A stretch of 64,000 nucleotides of DNA, taken from NCBI GenBank assembly GCA_027625915.1, contig JANTQA010000023.1, forward strand, positions 5,456,001-5,520,000, in the 5' to 3' direction. The notes under the pieces were generated by a model. That model was not told where the DNA came from. It ran no database searches and saw only the letters and a list, made by a program, of their open reading frames with translations. Source of the DNA: Anaeramoeba flamelloides. Lineage: Eukaryota; Metamonada; Anaeramoebidae. Below, piece by piece: positions 25,301 to 36,734 of this stretch (position 1 is the first letter of the stretch; every line of letters begins with the position of its first letter). A program made the position numbers and the translations under genes.

Positions 25301-28300
25301 AAAAAATTATTTTTACAGTAATTACTCTACTCTTAAGGTTTATAATTCTTGAAATAACTTCTCTGATTGAATTTTTCTTTTTTTTTTTCAAAAAGCTGAA
25401 GAAATAAAAGGAAAAAGCCATTACTGTTGTTTGGATTTATTCTCAAACCACCTTTTATTTGAGTTTACTTCTTCATAAGGTAATTAATTGTTCTGTTATT
25501 ATTTTTTTTTGGTGACTTGTGCTAGTTGGAGTTTCAATTTTTGAAAAAGTTGTTTCTGTTTTCTAATTATCTTTTTACTCAAAAACTGTTTTGCAGTCTT
25601 TGAACAACATAATTTTCGATCAAACAAAATATTCTTTGCTTTTTAAATAAAAAAATTGTTTGTTTCTTATCTCTCATCGGAAAATTAATTCATATTTCAT
25701 ACAAATCCCTTATTTAAAATTATTTCGTTCTTTTTTTCTTTTAAAACATATAAAAAGGGGTTATTATAATAAAAATAAAAATGAAAAATGATTTTTTTAG
25801 AAAAAAAGGCAAAGAACTCCCGTCATTTTTTTTAAAAAATAAAAACACAATGTTTAAAAAAATCACAAACACTCAAAAAGAATTGGCCTCTTTTTGGTTT
25901 CTGTGACTTTTTTTCTGAATGTTCAAAATTTTCTGGTTAACACTGTCAAATCTTAGTTATTTTAGTAAAAGTAAATCTAATTTGATACTTTCCAAAAATA
26001 AACTCCATTTCAAAAATTGTAACTCACCACAAATAATAAATTGAATATATATTTAAGGTATTTCCAAAAAAGTGGAGCATTTTTTTTTTACATTTTATCA
26101 AAAATAATCTTTTTTAGTGAGGGTATTCGTTAATTGAAAATTCCAAATGAAGTTGAATATTAATAAAAATTGGATCAATGTCTATGCTATTTATTTCAAA
26201 ATATGCTCGTTTAAATATTTTCAAAAAATAAAAAAAAAAATATAGCACCGTTTTTGGTGAAAAGCAATGTACAACCAATTTCAATAAAAAACTGGAAATA
26301 TGGAAACAGTACAAATGATTTTTTTAAAATAATAACGCAATTATATGTTTTCAATTTGATTTGAAAATTTTTTGAGATTAAACAAGTTATGAAAATGATT
26401 TTTTAGAACAAAAAGAAAATAATAAACACCAATTTTCACTGTAAAAAATATCAGATAAAACCGAGATCAGAAAATTTAATATCTTTTATTTATGTAATAC
26501 AATACTAAGAAAAAAAATTGAATTGTTCTGAAGAATCTAACAATGATATTTAATAATTTTGTAAACTCTTTTTCAAATAAAAGGGCATAGAAATTTTCAA
26601 GAATTATTCAAAATTAAATCAAATTAATTGTAGTATCATTCTAAAAGATAAGGAACTCTGTAAAACATAAACAAACACTCAACTGGATATTTAAAACACA
26701 TTAAAACAAAACAATAAAAATTAAAATTAAATATTTTAAAAATTGATGTGCCCTTTTATTTGAAATGAGAAATCTCGTTTTGTAAATTGTAAATAAAAAA
26801 ATTATTAAATCAATAAAAATCCTTTGAACAGGGCGAATTAAGAAAATATTCTCAATATTTCATTGAAAAAGTTCTTTACAAGTCAAACTTTTGTTCTTTA
26901 AAGTTTCATTTGAAAGATAAAGCTCCAATTCATCTGGGTATTTTATTGGAATTGTTTTTTTCTTTATTTTCTCTTTTCTTTGTTCCATACATCAATCCAA
27001 TAATTGTCTTTCTTAATTCCCTATCTCTAGCTCATTCTAAATCAAAATTAAACTATTTTCATTTTTATACTGTAAGATTATTTCCAAATTTGTTTCTTCT
27101 TATCTTGTTTTTTCATTTTCGTAATGTTCAATATCCAAAAATAAAAAAACCAAAAAATGAAAAAATTAATAATTAAAATGAAAATCACCAATAAGTAATT
27201 CTCTTATTCACAATCAAATTTAATAGTATTGTTGATTTGAGAGGTGCGCCCTTTTATTTGAAAAGGAGTTTATATTTGATATTACTCTCAATTTTGAAAA
27301 AAAAAACGCACTGGATTATTATAAAGAATCAATTAACGGTAGTTTATGATTTTGGAGGTTTAAATATTTTTTTGAAGATCTCGTTTAATAAAGATATTTT
27401 AAAATAATTTTGTCCCACTTTCTTGAAAATAGCTTATATATGTATGTATATTATTTTGTATTCAAGAACAACTGATTATTAAATCTTATTAATAACTCAT
27501 TTTTAAATTATTCTAAACATATAAAAACCTGATATTTCAAAAATTAAAAAAAATGAATCCCAATTTTTGAAAAAAGCAAGTCACACTTTTTGAAATGAGT
27601 ATTACGAATTTTTTATAACTTAACTTTAACTGAAAAAAAGTTAACTCGAAGATTTTTTACTAATAAAAAAAATTCACTTTAAAACACATTGTATCGTTGA
27701 AATTTTCTGAGTGATTATTTGTCTTTTCGAAGATCTTTTTTTTTTTCAACATGATCTTTTTTTTTAAAAAAAAGTAAAAAATAAAAAAAAAAAAAAAAGA
27801 AAGAAAAACAAAAAGAAGAAAAAGCAAAAAAAAAGAAAAAAAGCAAAAATTGAATTGATCTAGAATTGAAAAGTTTTTTTGGCGAAAAATATAGGACAAA
27901 ACTCTCAAAGTATCTTTCAATAACATTATCAAGTGAGTCAACATTTTTGAAAAATAGTTTATATCTTAGACAGTATCAAATATTTTTTAATCTTTTTTAA
28001 TTAAAGAAATTTTCTTCATTCAAAAATTATTCTTTGGAATTTAAAAAAATAAACAAAATATTATTGTTGAAGAAGTGTAAATTAAACTTTAGTTGCCCCT
28101 TAGACTTAAATTTTCTTTCAAAAATTTTAGCGCGAAATCATAGATTTCACGATTATAAATTAATGAAAATAATTTCAAACCTTCACAATTTCAAAATTAA
28201 TTAAAATTTATTTCTTTTAATTTTTTTTGAAATATTAATCTATCTTTTTCATAAGGAAGGACAAAAATAATTAAAATAAATATTTTTTTAAAAAAAAAAA

Positions 28301-30053
28301 ATAAAACTTTTCATTTTTATATCTTAATTTATTCTTTTCTAATTTTAATTTTTGATTACTAGGTGGAAGAAAGGTAGCAAATTATTTAAGTAATAATCTT
28401 TTGGAAGTTCTAATAAAAGAATTGTATAAATTAAATTCAACTTTGTCTGATTCTGGAACAAATTTAGAAAGTGGATCAGATTTAATGAAAAACTCAATTT
28501 TAAAAAATATCACTAATTCTGAGGATATTTCAAATCCAATTAATGGGGCAAATATTGGAAAGAGCACTGATTTAAGTAATCGAATTGATGTTAAATGTGA
28601 AATTGAAACAAAGAAGGAAACGGGAAAATATAATGAACCCGGCACAGAAACGGGTATGTCAACGGAAATAGATAATAAGAATCAAAATGATAATGATGGT
28701 GATAGTTGCGATATAAACAAAAAAGGTAATAAACTATTTGCAACTGAAAAGACAAAGAAAGTTAAGAATAATCCAAACTCGGATTATTTGAAAAAATATT
28801 CAATTAAAAAATCTTCATCCGAAAATACTTTAAAAAATTTAAAATATAGAAAATTAAATTCAAAAAAAACTCAAAGTCAAATAATTACAAGAAATTCCAA
28901 ACGAGAAAAACAATACTTTATCAAAAACAAACAAAAAAATGAAACATTAAATAACCTAAAAAAGATAAAAAATATTAATGAAATAAGAACAAAAATATAT
29001 AAAAAAATAAAAAAGGTATTTCAAGAAACAAATCAAAAACTAAAAGATAGGAATGAATCAAGTGGTTCAACTGCAGTGGTCGCGTTAATTTTAGATAATC
29101 ATCTTTATTGTGCAAATCTCGGTGATTCCAGAGCAATAATTTCTAAAAATAAAATGGCAATTCGTTTAACTTTTGATCATAAGCCAAATGTTCTAAGTGA
29201 AAGAAGAAGGATTATTGCAAAGGGTGGCTATGTTAACGAAGAACAAAGAGTAAATTCACATTTAGCCATTTCACGTTCATTTGGAGACTTTCATGTTGGT
29301 GATTGTATTTCTTCAAAGCCACATTTGAGCTCCATTAAAATTGGTTCACAGAATGAAGTTTTAATTTTAGCTTGCGATGGTGTATGGGATGTATTATTAG
29401 ATCAAGAAGTCATAGATATTGCACTTCAATTTAATGACCCACACGAAGCAGCTTTAAAAATTAGGAATTTGGCTGAAAATTATGGAAGTACAGATAATAT
29501 CTCAGTAATTGTAATTTATTTTAACAAATTTAATAATTTGAAAACCCAAATAGAAAAAGAAAAAAGAAGAATCAACGGTTCAAAATTTAAATCCAATCAT
29601 ATTTTTAACAATAATAATTACATAGTACCTAAATTATCAATATCTAGATTTGACCAAGAATTTATTTTTAAGTGTAACTCTGTTGTTATCCCATCAACAA
29701 AAAAGAAACAAAATAACACCAAAATTCAAAAAATTGAATTAACATCAGATGAAAAACCAAAATTTCGAAAATATTCACTTGCATTTTCCAATTTAGAGCC
29801 AACAATTCCTTTACATTGTAAAATTGATCATGTCTTGGAAAAAAAAGATATCAAAAACAATAATTTTTTTCACAAAAAACCATTTTTAAAAAAAAATTCA
29901 AAATTGAAAAGTGTAATTACCAACCTTAATTTGAATCCATCTTTGATTCAAAAAAAAAGATCATTAAAAAGTACAATTAAAAAAAAATTTACTTTCCAAA
30001 TTATATCCAGTCATTCTCCAACAAAATCTGAATGGTTCGAATATAAAGATTAA
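16377..30053 (+). CDS. LRR-PP2C protein phosphatase (PHLPP/CYR1-type architecture)
   Basis: Three exons: 16377-17701, 23502-24337 and 28363-30053, summing to 1283 codons plus TAA. Junction 1 (GTACAA donor, CATAG acceptor) is phase 2 and rebuilds an LRR reading SSNK-FKAFPIELF. Junction 2 (GTAAAT donor, ACTAG acceptor) is phase 1 and rebuilds the PP2C motif DGHGG. Residues about 35-610 are roughly two dozen leucine-rich repeats. Residues about 688-1105 are a PP2C Ser/Thr phosphatase with all metal-site motifs: RRNKMED (691-697), DGHGG (from 718), GSTAVV (about 955), GDSR (about 974), DHKP, SRSFGD, DGVWDV (about 1059) and STDNIS (about 1098). It is therefore probably active and Mn/Mg dependent. 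A charged 200-residue insertion separates DGHGG from GSTAVV. The basic C-terminal tail (1110-1283) has no known domain. No PH, RA or cyclase domain and no membrane segment are seen. Exon 1 is visibly less AT-rich than exons 2-3. Confidence 0.9.
17835..18150 (-). repeat. Dispersed repeat shared with the AP180-like intron
   Basis: Its reverse complement follows 43555-43930. Shared blocks in order include TCTATTTGGAACAACT, ATCAACTGTTGA, AATGAAATGAAAACAAAAAA and TATTGTGATT. No ORF or TIR was recognised. The two copies lie in introns of different genes. Confidence 0.6.
18979..19077. repeat. Long imperfect hairpin (about 99 nt)
   Basis: The left arm AATATGAGATTGTTC and then AAGATGATATT pairs with AATATCATCTTA and GAACAATCTCATATT on the right, with a small asymmetric bulge and a loop of about 25 nt. 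It could be a small foldback element or a transcribed hairpin. Confidence 0.6.
19432..19533 (-). CDS. Short hypothetical ORF (33 aa) within the intronic insertion
   Basis: ATG at 19533, stop at 19432. The residues MSSQEILEEYSKSV and NANRCMQIFKFDRFKN form a plausible helical peptide and the DNA is less AT-biased than its surroundings. It is too short to be assigned. A donor-like GTAAAT follows at about 19412, but a stop intervenes in this frame. It is probably a gene fragment carried with the insertion. Confidence 0.2.
   Translation of the reverse strand: MSSQEILEEYSKSVIVKNANRCMQIFKFDRFKN
19809..19847. repeat. Perfect 18-bp inverted repeat, 3-nt loop
   Basis: GAACTAATAATTTGGTTC, AAA, then its exact complement. 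It is not U-tailed in a way that would suggest a terminator, and its function is unknown. Confidence 0.9.
21901..22215 (+). mobile_element. MITE family 2 (TAAGGTATTTCCAAAAAAG), left part
   Basis: It starts ATAAGGTATTTCCAAAAAAG and follows the copies at 26054 and 36146 through the shared GGTGAAAACAA and ATCAATTTCAATAAAA blocks. The right end is missing; LINE fragment C follows. Confidence 0.7.
22245..22818 (+). mobile_element. LINE fragment C
   Basis: It is collinear with 20815-21390 of LINE B: YLGIWLDKQTHL, the LLYGLEIFDL region, then YKRRFK. It is heavily degraded by stops and frameshifts. It covers only the post-RT region and is cut off on its right by the foldback element. It shares with copy B a TGA where copy D has TGG in the SPSWKVQ block, so B and C probably share a recent ancestor. 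Confidence 0.8.
22819..23325. mobile_element. Foldback element, GTTAGGTTTTCC family, copy 3 (largest)
   Basis: A series of complementary arms ends in the clear hairpin GTTAGGTTTTCCTGAATTC against GATTTAAAAGAGTTGAG-type complement near 23243-23316. It has several internal inverted copies of AAACCTAACG. It is inserted at the end of LINE fragment C and is noncoding. Confidence 0.75.
26054..27436 (+). mobile_element. MITE family 2, full-length copy with a nested insertion
   Basis: The left end is TAAGGTATTTCCAAAAAAGT and the right end is the complement of TAAGCTATTTTCAAGAAAGT. Removing 26562-27272 leaves a sequence collinear with the 589-bp copy at 36146-36734. A small open frame at 26910-27176 lies in the insertion and is not considered coding. 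Confidence 0.8.
26562..27272. mobile_element. TIR element nested in MITE family 2 (TTTTCAAATAAAAGGGC family)
   Basis: The left end TAAACTCTTTTTCAAATAAA and the complement of the right end, TAAACTCCTTTTCAAATAAA, are inverted copies, each followed by AGGGC. An additional internal end in inverted orientation occurs at about 26748-26775, suggesting that a 215-bp sub-element, or two tandem insertions, make up this block. Confidence 0.7.
28020..28260 (+). repeat. Dispersed repeat shared with 42590-42780
   Basis: The shared order is GAAGTGTAAATTA, then TTAGCGCGAAATCATAGATT (TTAAGCGTAAAATCATAG in the partner), then GATTAT-AATTAAT. Both copies are intronic. No TIR was defined. Confidence 0.55.
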
Positions 30054-33000
30054 TCTGAATATAAATTGTGTTCTATTATTATAATTACTATTATTTTTAT
30101 TTATATATAATTAGATAGCAAATTATAAAATTTGACAAATTATTATAAAAGAAAAATAATTAATAATTAATCTTCGTAAAAAGAAATAATAAAAATAAAT
30201 TAATGTTTCATTCTCTTTTTTTCTTTTTTTTTTTTCTAATTAATAAATATGTCATAACAATCCAAAAAATAGTAAAAATGAATTTTTTTTTTAAAATCTT
30301 TATTTTTCTTAATTAAGGTTCCAATTATCTGACTCATATAATAAAATTTATTGTTAAAGTAGAAGTAAGAAAATTTAATGGTTGTTTATTCTGAAAAATT
30401 TATAACAAAAAAATTTTTTTGATAATTAACTTTTTAAAGAAAATTTTTAAAAATGATAGTTTTTGAAACTTTTCAGTTAATATCAATATACCTTTGTGAG
30501 TACGGTCTGATGATTCGAAATAGTAAATGTTGAAATTTTATTGTTTTTGGTATTTTGGATCCAGTCTTTAAACTTTTTTATCTAATATTTATAAAATGTA
30601 AAATTTGAACATTTTTGATTTACTAAAATAATGTATTTTAAAATTTTTGTGTTATTAATCACCAAAGTTGTCTGAAGTCGCTTGTGATAAGATATTTCAT
30701 AGTATTTTCATATTTTTATGGACCTATTATTAAAATATTAAAAAAGGAAATTTTTAAAAAAAACTTTTTCTTTAAGAATTTTAAAAAGCGTTTTTTGTTG
30801 TTTTTGTGATATGAGTGATATCTTGGAAAAAAATCCAGTTGATTCCTCTTTTAAAGACCCAGTCCTAGTATAAAAGCAAAAAATGGTCTTTTATTTTTGT
30901 CATTTTTTTTAAATTAACTTTTTGTTATGTCTTTGAGTTATAGTTTTGAACCTAGTATTTGGCTAAGTTTGAATAGTTATTATTTTGACCTTTCAGGTAG
31001 CCTTTTTGTTTATGGGGTTTTTTGAAAAAGGAAATTGAAAAAACAATGACTAAAAAATGGACATTTTTTGCTTGTATTCTGGGACTAGGACTTTAAGGAA
31101 CAAACTTTGAATGAAAATTAAGGCAAAAAAAATCCTACTTAAGGTACAAAATATAAATTTCTAGTAAAATAATTTGTTTAAAAAAAAAATTTTTTCAAAA
31201 AATATCTCCAAATTGAGATTTTTTTTGTTTTTTAAATTTCGTTGAAAGTTTATGTCTTAAAAGTGAAACTGACTCTATCTTAACAGAAAATAAAAAAAGG
31301 TACAGCACCAACTCAAATAAAAAAAAATCCTAAATAACAAGGGAAAAGGAAACATAATGGATTTATTGATCCCAAAGAAAGAAAAATTGAGATCGTCCCG
31401 AAACCATTTCCAGGACTTTTATTTTGAAACACCAATGAAACAAAAATTTATTCCAAAAAAAAAATAAACAACAAAGAATCTGGATATAAACATACTACAA
31501 TTACATGAAAGGTGATGTTTTCTCTATTTTGAAGTATCGTTGGAGGAACTGTAGAATAAAAAAATGACAAAGATGTTAAATCGGTCAAAAAATGGGTTTG
31601 TATACTTAAAATTTTTTATAAAAAAAAACTAAATTTTGAGTTAACAAGATCTATTTACTCAATCTGATTATAAGTTCAAAATTATGATTTTACTCATTTA
31701 ATGAGTATTCACAGATTATGAAATTCTGATAATCCTTAAAAGTTTAAACTTGATCTCTTCACTAACATTTTTTTCAAGGCAGCAAATATGTTGTGTGATT
31801 ATCCAAGTAATTCACACCTTATCTAAAATCCAGATAGTTCTTCAACCAAACCACCAAGGTTTTACAATCTTTATGGTTACAATAACTTGTGAATTCGATT
31901 TTGTAACTTCTTTGGAGATCTCAGAATAATCAATTTTTTGTATAAATTTTTTAATAAATAATCAATCAAAGTAAAACCCATACCAAAATATAGTATTAAA
32001 AAAACTGCTATTGTCTTGAATACTTCATTTTCTCTTTATTTATTGAATCAATCTTGATTTTTTTGTCAATTCTTCAATAATAAACCCAATTTTGATAAAA
32101 TTTTAGATTTGATTTTATTATCATTAAATACTTACTAGAATTATCAGAAAAAAAATACCAAATCTATTACTCCTTCAAAATATAAATTAAGGGGGTTTTA
32201 TTATAAAAATAATCCCATTCACCAATCTCAAAAAAATCCAATAATTAAGTATTCTTAGAGATCTGAAATAATTCTTTTTTATATCTAAATTCAATTTCAT
32301 CAAGGTAGAATTCATTTTGAGTAATTTATTTAACTCTATTTTAATTTTTGAATTTAGTTGTCAAATTAAAAACTTTTTAAAAACCAACAGCTATTTTTGA
32401 TCAATAAAAAAATCCAAAAGAAAACAAAAATTTCAAATAGAGACAATACAAATGTCTCCAAAACTCAGACCCAACAATAACTATAACAACAGACTTCTTT
32501 AAATATTGATTTCGTTTTGAAAGATGAGAGGAATTATTACAGAAGGAAGAAACACTAAAAATTGAAAATTGTTGAACAACATTTTGGGGTTAAAAAAAAA
32601 CTTTCCATGCTTTAATGATCAGAACTTTAAAATAAAGAAACTCAGACAACCATTCTTCTCTTTATAAATATAACAAAATTAATTCGAAATAGTGGAAAAG
32701 TAAACCACAAATTTTTAATCAAGGCCATTTCCTTTATTTATTCTTTTTTAAATGATCTTACTTTTCATTTTCAGTAAAGTTCTCAATTAAAAACCATGTT
32801 GAACTTTTTTCCACAAAGGTTAGTTTATTTAGTAAAAGAAAATATTTTAAATTCTTTTGTTGATAACTGTCAAAAAATCAAAGGGGAAAAAAAATACATT
32901 AGCATGAGCGATCAAGATCATACACCAGTTGTAATTATCTACAAATAACTTTGAGTGTCAAAACAAAAAGGGTCAATTTAACCTTCTTTCAACCCACAAA

Positions 33001-33379
33001 TTTAATTTCACCCTTTAATCAAATAAGAAAATTTTTAATACAGAAAGAATTACTCCCATCAGAACTTTTAAATATCTCAAATTAAGTCCGAAACAAGTAA
33101 TAAATCAACAGTAAACAAATTAACCAATACTAAATGTTAATTTGTCAAATGTCAAGAGTTTTTTCTTTTTAAAAACTATTTTTGAGAGTTTACAATTTGA
33201 CAACAAGTAATATCTTTAATGTTTCACCAAAAAATTTTTCAGTTAAACATTTAAAGACCAACACTTTGTTATTTAGTATCCATTTAAATTGTTTTATGTT
33301 TCTTAACTAAACAAAGGTTAAAAATATTTTATTATTTTTCATTATTTGTCTTTTTTTTATCTGATTTTTTGAAAAACAA
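30054..33379. other. Intergenic 3.3 kb with inverted-repeat relics
   Basis: It holds an inverted repeat at about 30850-31105 (arms built on CCAGTCCTAGTATAAAAGC against GTCCTAGTCCCAGAATACAA), then a decayed piece of the TACAGTCAGTTTC mariner-type MITE at 31110-31275. At 31900-32830 there is a dispersed repeat resembling 62050-62560 (shared GATCTTACTTTTCATTTTCA). No gene is seen. Confidence 0.6.
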
Positions 33380-34405
33380 ATGTTTTTGTTCACGATCTTA
33401 TTTTGGTTGATTGGGGCACTCTTAATTTATTTGTTTGTCTTTGATCATAAAATTCATTACAGAATTAAGATTATTGATCTACTCTACCGTTTCTTACTTT
33501 TCAAAACGGTTGATTTTAGCTCTTCGACAATTGAACGAAAGTTTGAAAGCTATTTGCCGGTGATCAAATCTGATACTGCAAATGGTGTCAAATCAGAAAA
33601 GATCCAAGTTGAGCACGATGGGGTACCAATCACGTTATATGTTTACAAGCCCTTGGGCTTGGGAGAAAAGGAAACTGTCCCATGTATGATCCATTATCAT
33701 GGCGGTGGCTTGATTGTTTTCCACCCAAATAATCGAGTTGAAGATCACCCGAGCAGAGAAATCTGTCGAAGGACTAACTGTGTTGTTGTTTCTGTGGACT
33801 ATTCACTTGCCCCAGAAAATAAATGGCCCAAGCAAATTGACGAAAGTTATGCTGCCTTCAAATGGGTACTTGAGTCTGAGCATGAAATGTTAAAAAATGT
33901 GGATCTTGAAAAGGTCTATCTCTCAGGATCAAGCGCAGGCGCAAACTTGGCAACCCTTGTCACATTTAAAGCCCGTGAAAACAACCTAGTCTCGGCAATT
34001 AAGGCGCTGTGTGTTTTTTATCCTTGGTTTTATGTTCACCCCCTTGTGGACTCGAGACAAAAAAACGAATGGACATATCTGACGTATGGCAACTTTGTAG
34101 ATTGGGCAGAACACTGTACCTTTGGTGACAAAAGAGACTCGGCAATGAAGGATCCAAAGGTTTGTCCAATGCTTAATGAGAGCTTTAAAGATCTCCCACC
34201 AGTTTGTATTGTTTCAGGATCAAGGGACATGCTTAAAGATGAAGCCTTGTTATTTAAAAAGAAATTAAAAAACGATAATATACCCGTAACTTGTAAGGTT
34301 TTCCCAAATGCTACACACGAATCCTTAGGTTTGGAATGGCTTAAATCCACTGTTCTTCAATTCGACTATATTGAGGATTTTCTCAAAACTCATGATTTGA
34401 TTTAA
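33380..34405 (+). CDS. Membrane-anchored alpha/beta hydrolase, HSL/AADAC-like
   Basis: Single exon, 341 codons, TAA stop. Residues 2-21 form a hydrophobic segment that should anchor the protein with its catalytic part on one side of a membrane, as in arylacetamide deacetylase and NCEH1. The oxyanion motif HGGG is at 107-110, the nucleophile is Ser185 in GSSAG (183-187), the acid is probably Asp283 (SGSRDMLKDE) and the base His313 (NATHE). The YSLAPENKWP block (141-150) is typical of the HSL family. The length is normal for the family. Expected reaction: hydrolysis of carboxyl esters or acylglycerols; the substrate is not predictable. Its GC is higher than the flanks, similar to uS4 and the start of the LRR gene, so this need not mean transfer. 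Absence of introns is notable but not decisive. Confidence 0.9.
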   Translation: MFLFTILFWLIGALLIYLFVFDHKIHYRIKIIDLLYRFLLFKTVDFSSSTIERKFESYLPVIKSDTANGVKSEKIQVEHDGVPITLYVYKPLGLGEKETVPCMIHYHGGGLIVFHPNNRVEDHPSREICRRTNCVVVSVDYSLAPENKWPKQIDESYAAFKWVLESEHEMLKNVDLEKVYLSGSSAGANLATLVTFKARENNLVSAIKALCVFYPWFYVHPLVDSRQKNEWTYLTYGNFVDWAEHCTFGDKRDSAMKDPKVCPMLNESFKDLPPVCIVSGSRDMLKDEALLFKKKLKNDNIPVTCKVFPNATHESLGLEWLKSTVLQFDYIEDFLKTHDLI

Positions 34406-34814
34406 TTAAGAACAAAAAACGTTCTGGAGAAGAAAAACACAATTATTATTTTTGGATAAATTTGTACTCGTATTTTTTTTTTGCAAGAAAATTAATTTAT
34501 TAAAAAAAAAAAAATAAAAAAAAATTGAAAAAAAATCTCACAAAGAATTATTTATCATGTTCGTTCTTCACAAATTTTTCTTATTTTTTTTCTCATTATT
34601 TAAAATAATATTATTTTTTTTGAGACCCAAAAAAAAATAATTCTTTTTTGAAACGAATAACTGCTTCTTGAAATTATTTCATTTTTTTCTCTTCAAATAA
34701 ATCAAAATATTTACAAAAGGAATAGAAAAAAAATTGTGTCACTTATTTTAATTCTCAACACTTTTTGCTTTTTGAAATTGTTCCGAATTTTTTTAGAAAT
34801 TACAAGATCAAAAT

Positions 34815-35330
34815 TCAATACTGGTATTTGAATTACTAATGGGTTAAAATTTTCACTTCATTTTCATTTTTTTCCTTTTCAAATAGATCTTAAATTACAA
34901 CACACTTCTTTTGAGAAAACTCTTTTAATTCTAGACAAAGCTAGAAATGGTAGTGAAAATTTAGTCCCATTTAGAATTCACCTACCACTAACTTTCAATT
35001 TAAAATTTTTAACAAGTAAAACTTTGAAAAACTTGTAATTTAAAAACCGTTTTTGTGTTTTCCTTTTTCATAAAAAACAAGTTTCAGATTTTTGAAAGTT
35101 AAAAAATTTTTTTATTTTGAAGAACTTTTAAAAAATATCAAACAAATTCCAAAAGATTATCTTTTGGAAATCAACTTTTTTTAGACCTTTTGAGATTTAA
35201 AAAACTGTATCAAGTATTTGAATTTTAAAAAAAATATGATAGAATTTCCAGAAACTGAAATCTTCCAAACTGTCAGGCTGAACGTTCCAAAAAGCCTTGA
35301 AACTATTTTTATGGATTGTATTATTCTTGT
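34815..35330 (+). repeat. Palindromic GGTATTTGAATTA block plus dispersed repeat
   Basis: 34815-34985 contains CTGGTATTTGAATTACTAAT, TTTTCACTTC and CCTTTTCAAATAG in the order found at 47925-48095 and inside MITE family 1. 34990-35330 is collinear with 48520-48860, sharing TTTTCATAAAAA, GAAACTGAAATCTT and TTCCAAAAAG. The two segments are adjacent in both places, so they may be one larger element. Confidence 0.55.
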
Positions 35331-36145
35331 ATTGTTTTATAATTACACTTATAATATTAAATAATCATTTAGTAACTTCAAATAACACATTCGAAAATGA
35401 TTTTTAATTTTTAAAGTTTTTTGGAATAAATTTGTGATTTTTTCATCAACAATGATACTTCTCTGGGAGAGGCTAGGGTAGGTTAGAGTAGAAACTTTTT
35501 AATATATTGGATTTATTAAGTAACTTTCTATTCAATTTTAAAAGGAAAGTAAGGAATTTTAGGGGTAGAAACATCAATTCCAAAGCCAAGACACTTTTAC
35601 AAAATCAAATTAACTTAAAACAATATTCATAATTAATAATATGAAATTGATTGTTACACAAAACATTGTATATATTCTCAAATTTTGGCTCCCCTGTGAA
35701 CCTTAGAGAAAAGTATAATTGTTGAATCAACAATCACACATTTGAGAACAATTAAAAAAATCAAGAAATTATTTTTTCCTAAAAGATATTTTTAGATAAA
35801 GTTTCTTTTTAAAATATACATTTGTAATAAACACTTAAAAATAATCAAATTTCACCCAATTCTTAGTATGTTATTCCTAGAGTATACATTATTTATTTAT
35901 TTATTTTTGATAAAACAAATTTTTACTTTTACTTTACAAAATTCACAATTATCTACAAGTTTCAATTTTTTTATTTTTTTTTCATATAGAAACCTTTTTA
36001 ATGAATTGGATTAATGAATTTGATTGGTTAAATTTGAGATTAAAAAAATAATAATTACAATTAAATAATCTTTTTAAAATTAATTATTAGAATCATATAT
36101 TTTTTATTTTGATTTAACATTTCATCTCAATACTTAGATTTATAA

Positions 36146-36734
36146 TAAGGTATTTCCAAAAAAGTAGGGTATTTTTTTATTACATTTCATAAATAATCAT
36201 CTTTGCTAGTGAAGATATTCATTAATTGACAATATCAAATTGGGTTTAAATATTAATACCAATTGAATGAATGGTTAAGGTATTTATTTCAAAATATGTT
36301 TGATGAAATATTTCCAAAAAATGAAAAAAAAAAATTCACTTTTTTTTGGTGAAAACAATCTACAACCAATTTCAATAAAATACCAAAAATATGGAAAGGA
36401 TATAAATGATTTTTTAAACAATAAAATATAGTTATATATTTTCAATTCTATTTGAAAATTTTTTGGGATTGAACAAGTTAAGAAAAAAATTTTTTCGATC
36501 AAAAAGAATATAATAAATATCAATTTTTACTACGAAAAAATATCAGATAAAATCTAGATCAGAAATTTTAATATCGTTTATTTATGTAATGCAATACCAA
36601 GAAACAAATTGAATTATTATCAAGAATCTATAAATGGTATTTAATGATTTAGGGTGTTTAAATACTGTTATGAAGATTGGGTTTAAAAGATATATTTTAA
36701 AATAAATTTACCCCGCTTTATTGGAAATAGCTTA
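36146..36734 (+). mobile_element. MITE family 2, intact-length copy (589 bp)
   Basis: The left TIR is TAAGGTATTTCCAAAAAAGT and the right TIR is the complement of TTAAGCTATTTCCAATAAAG. It is noncoding; a minus-strand open frame at 36284-36523 is AT-driven. This copy defines the family length. Confidence 0.85.

Larger units (their letters stand above)
24338..28362 (+). other. Intron 2 of the LRR-PP2C gene (4.0 kb)
   Basis: It runs from GTAAATAATTT to GATTACTAG, interrupting the DGHGG codon set of the phosphatase core. It contains a block related to 41735-41800 (24925-25010), MITE family 2 with a nested element (26054-27436), and a dispersed repeat (28020-28260). The rest is unassigned AT-rich DNA. 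Confidence 0.8.

Noticed and set aside
26910-27176. 88-codon plus-strand hydrophobic frame in a nested MITE
   Set aside because: AT-driven Phe/Leu composition, no membrane-protein pattern and no copies with an open frame.
33380-34405. Horizontal transfer of the hydrolase because it is intronless and GC-richer
   Set aside because: uS4 and LRR exon 1 show similar composition, and a eukaryote-type N-terminal anchor is present; a phylogeny would be needed.
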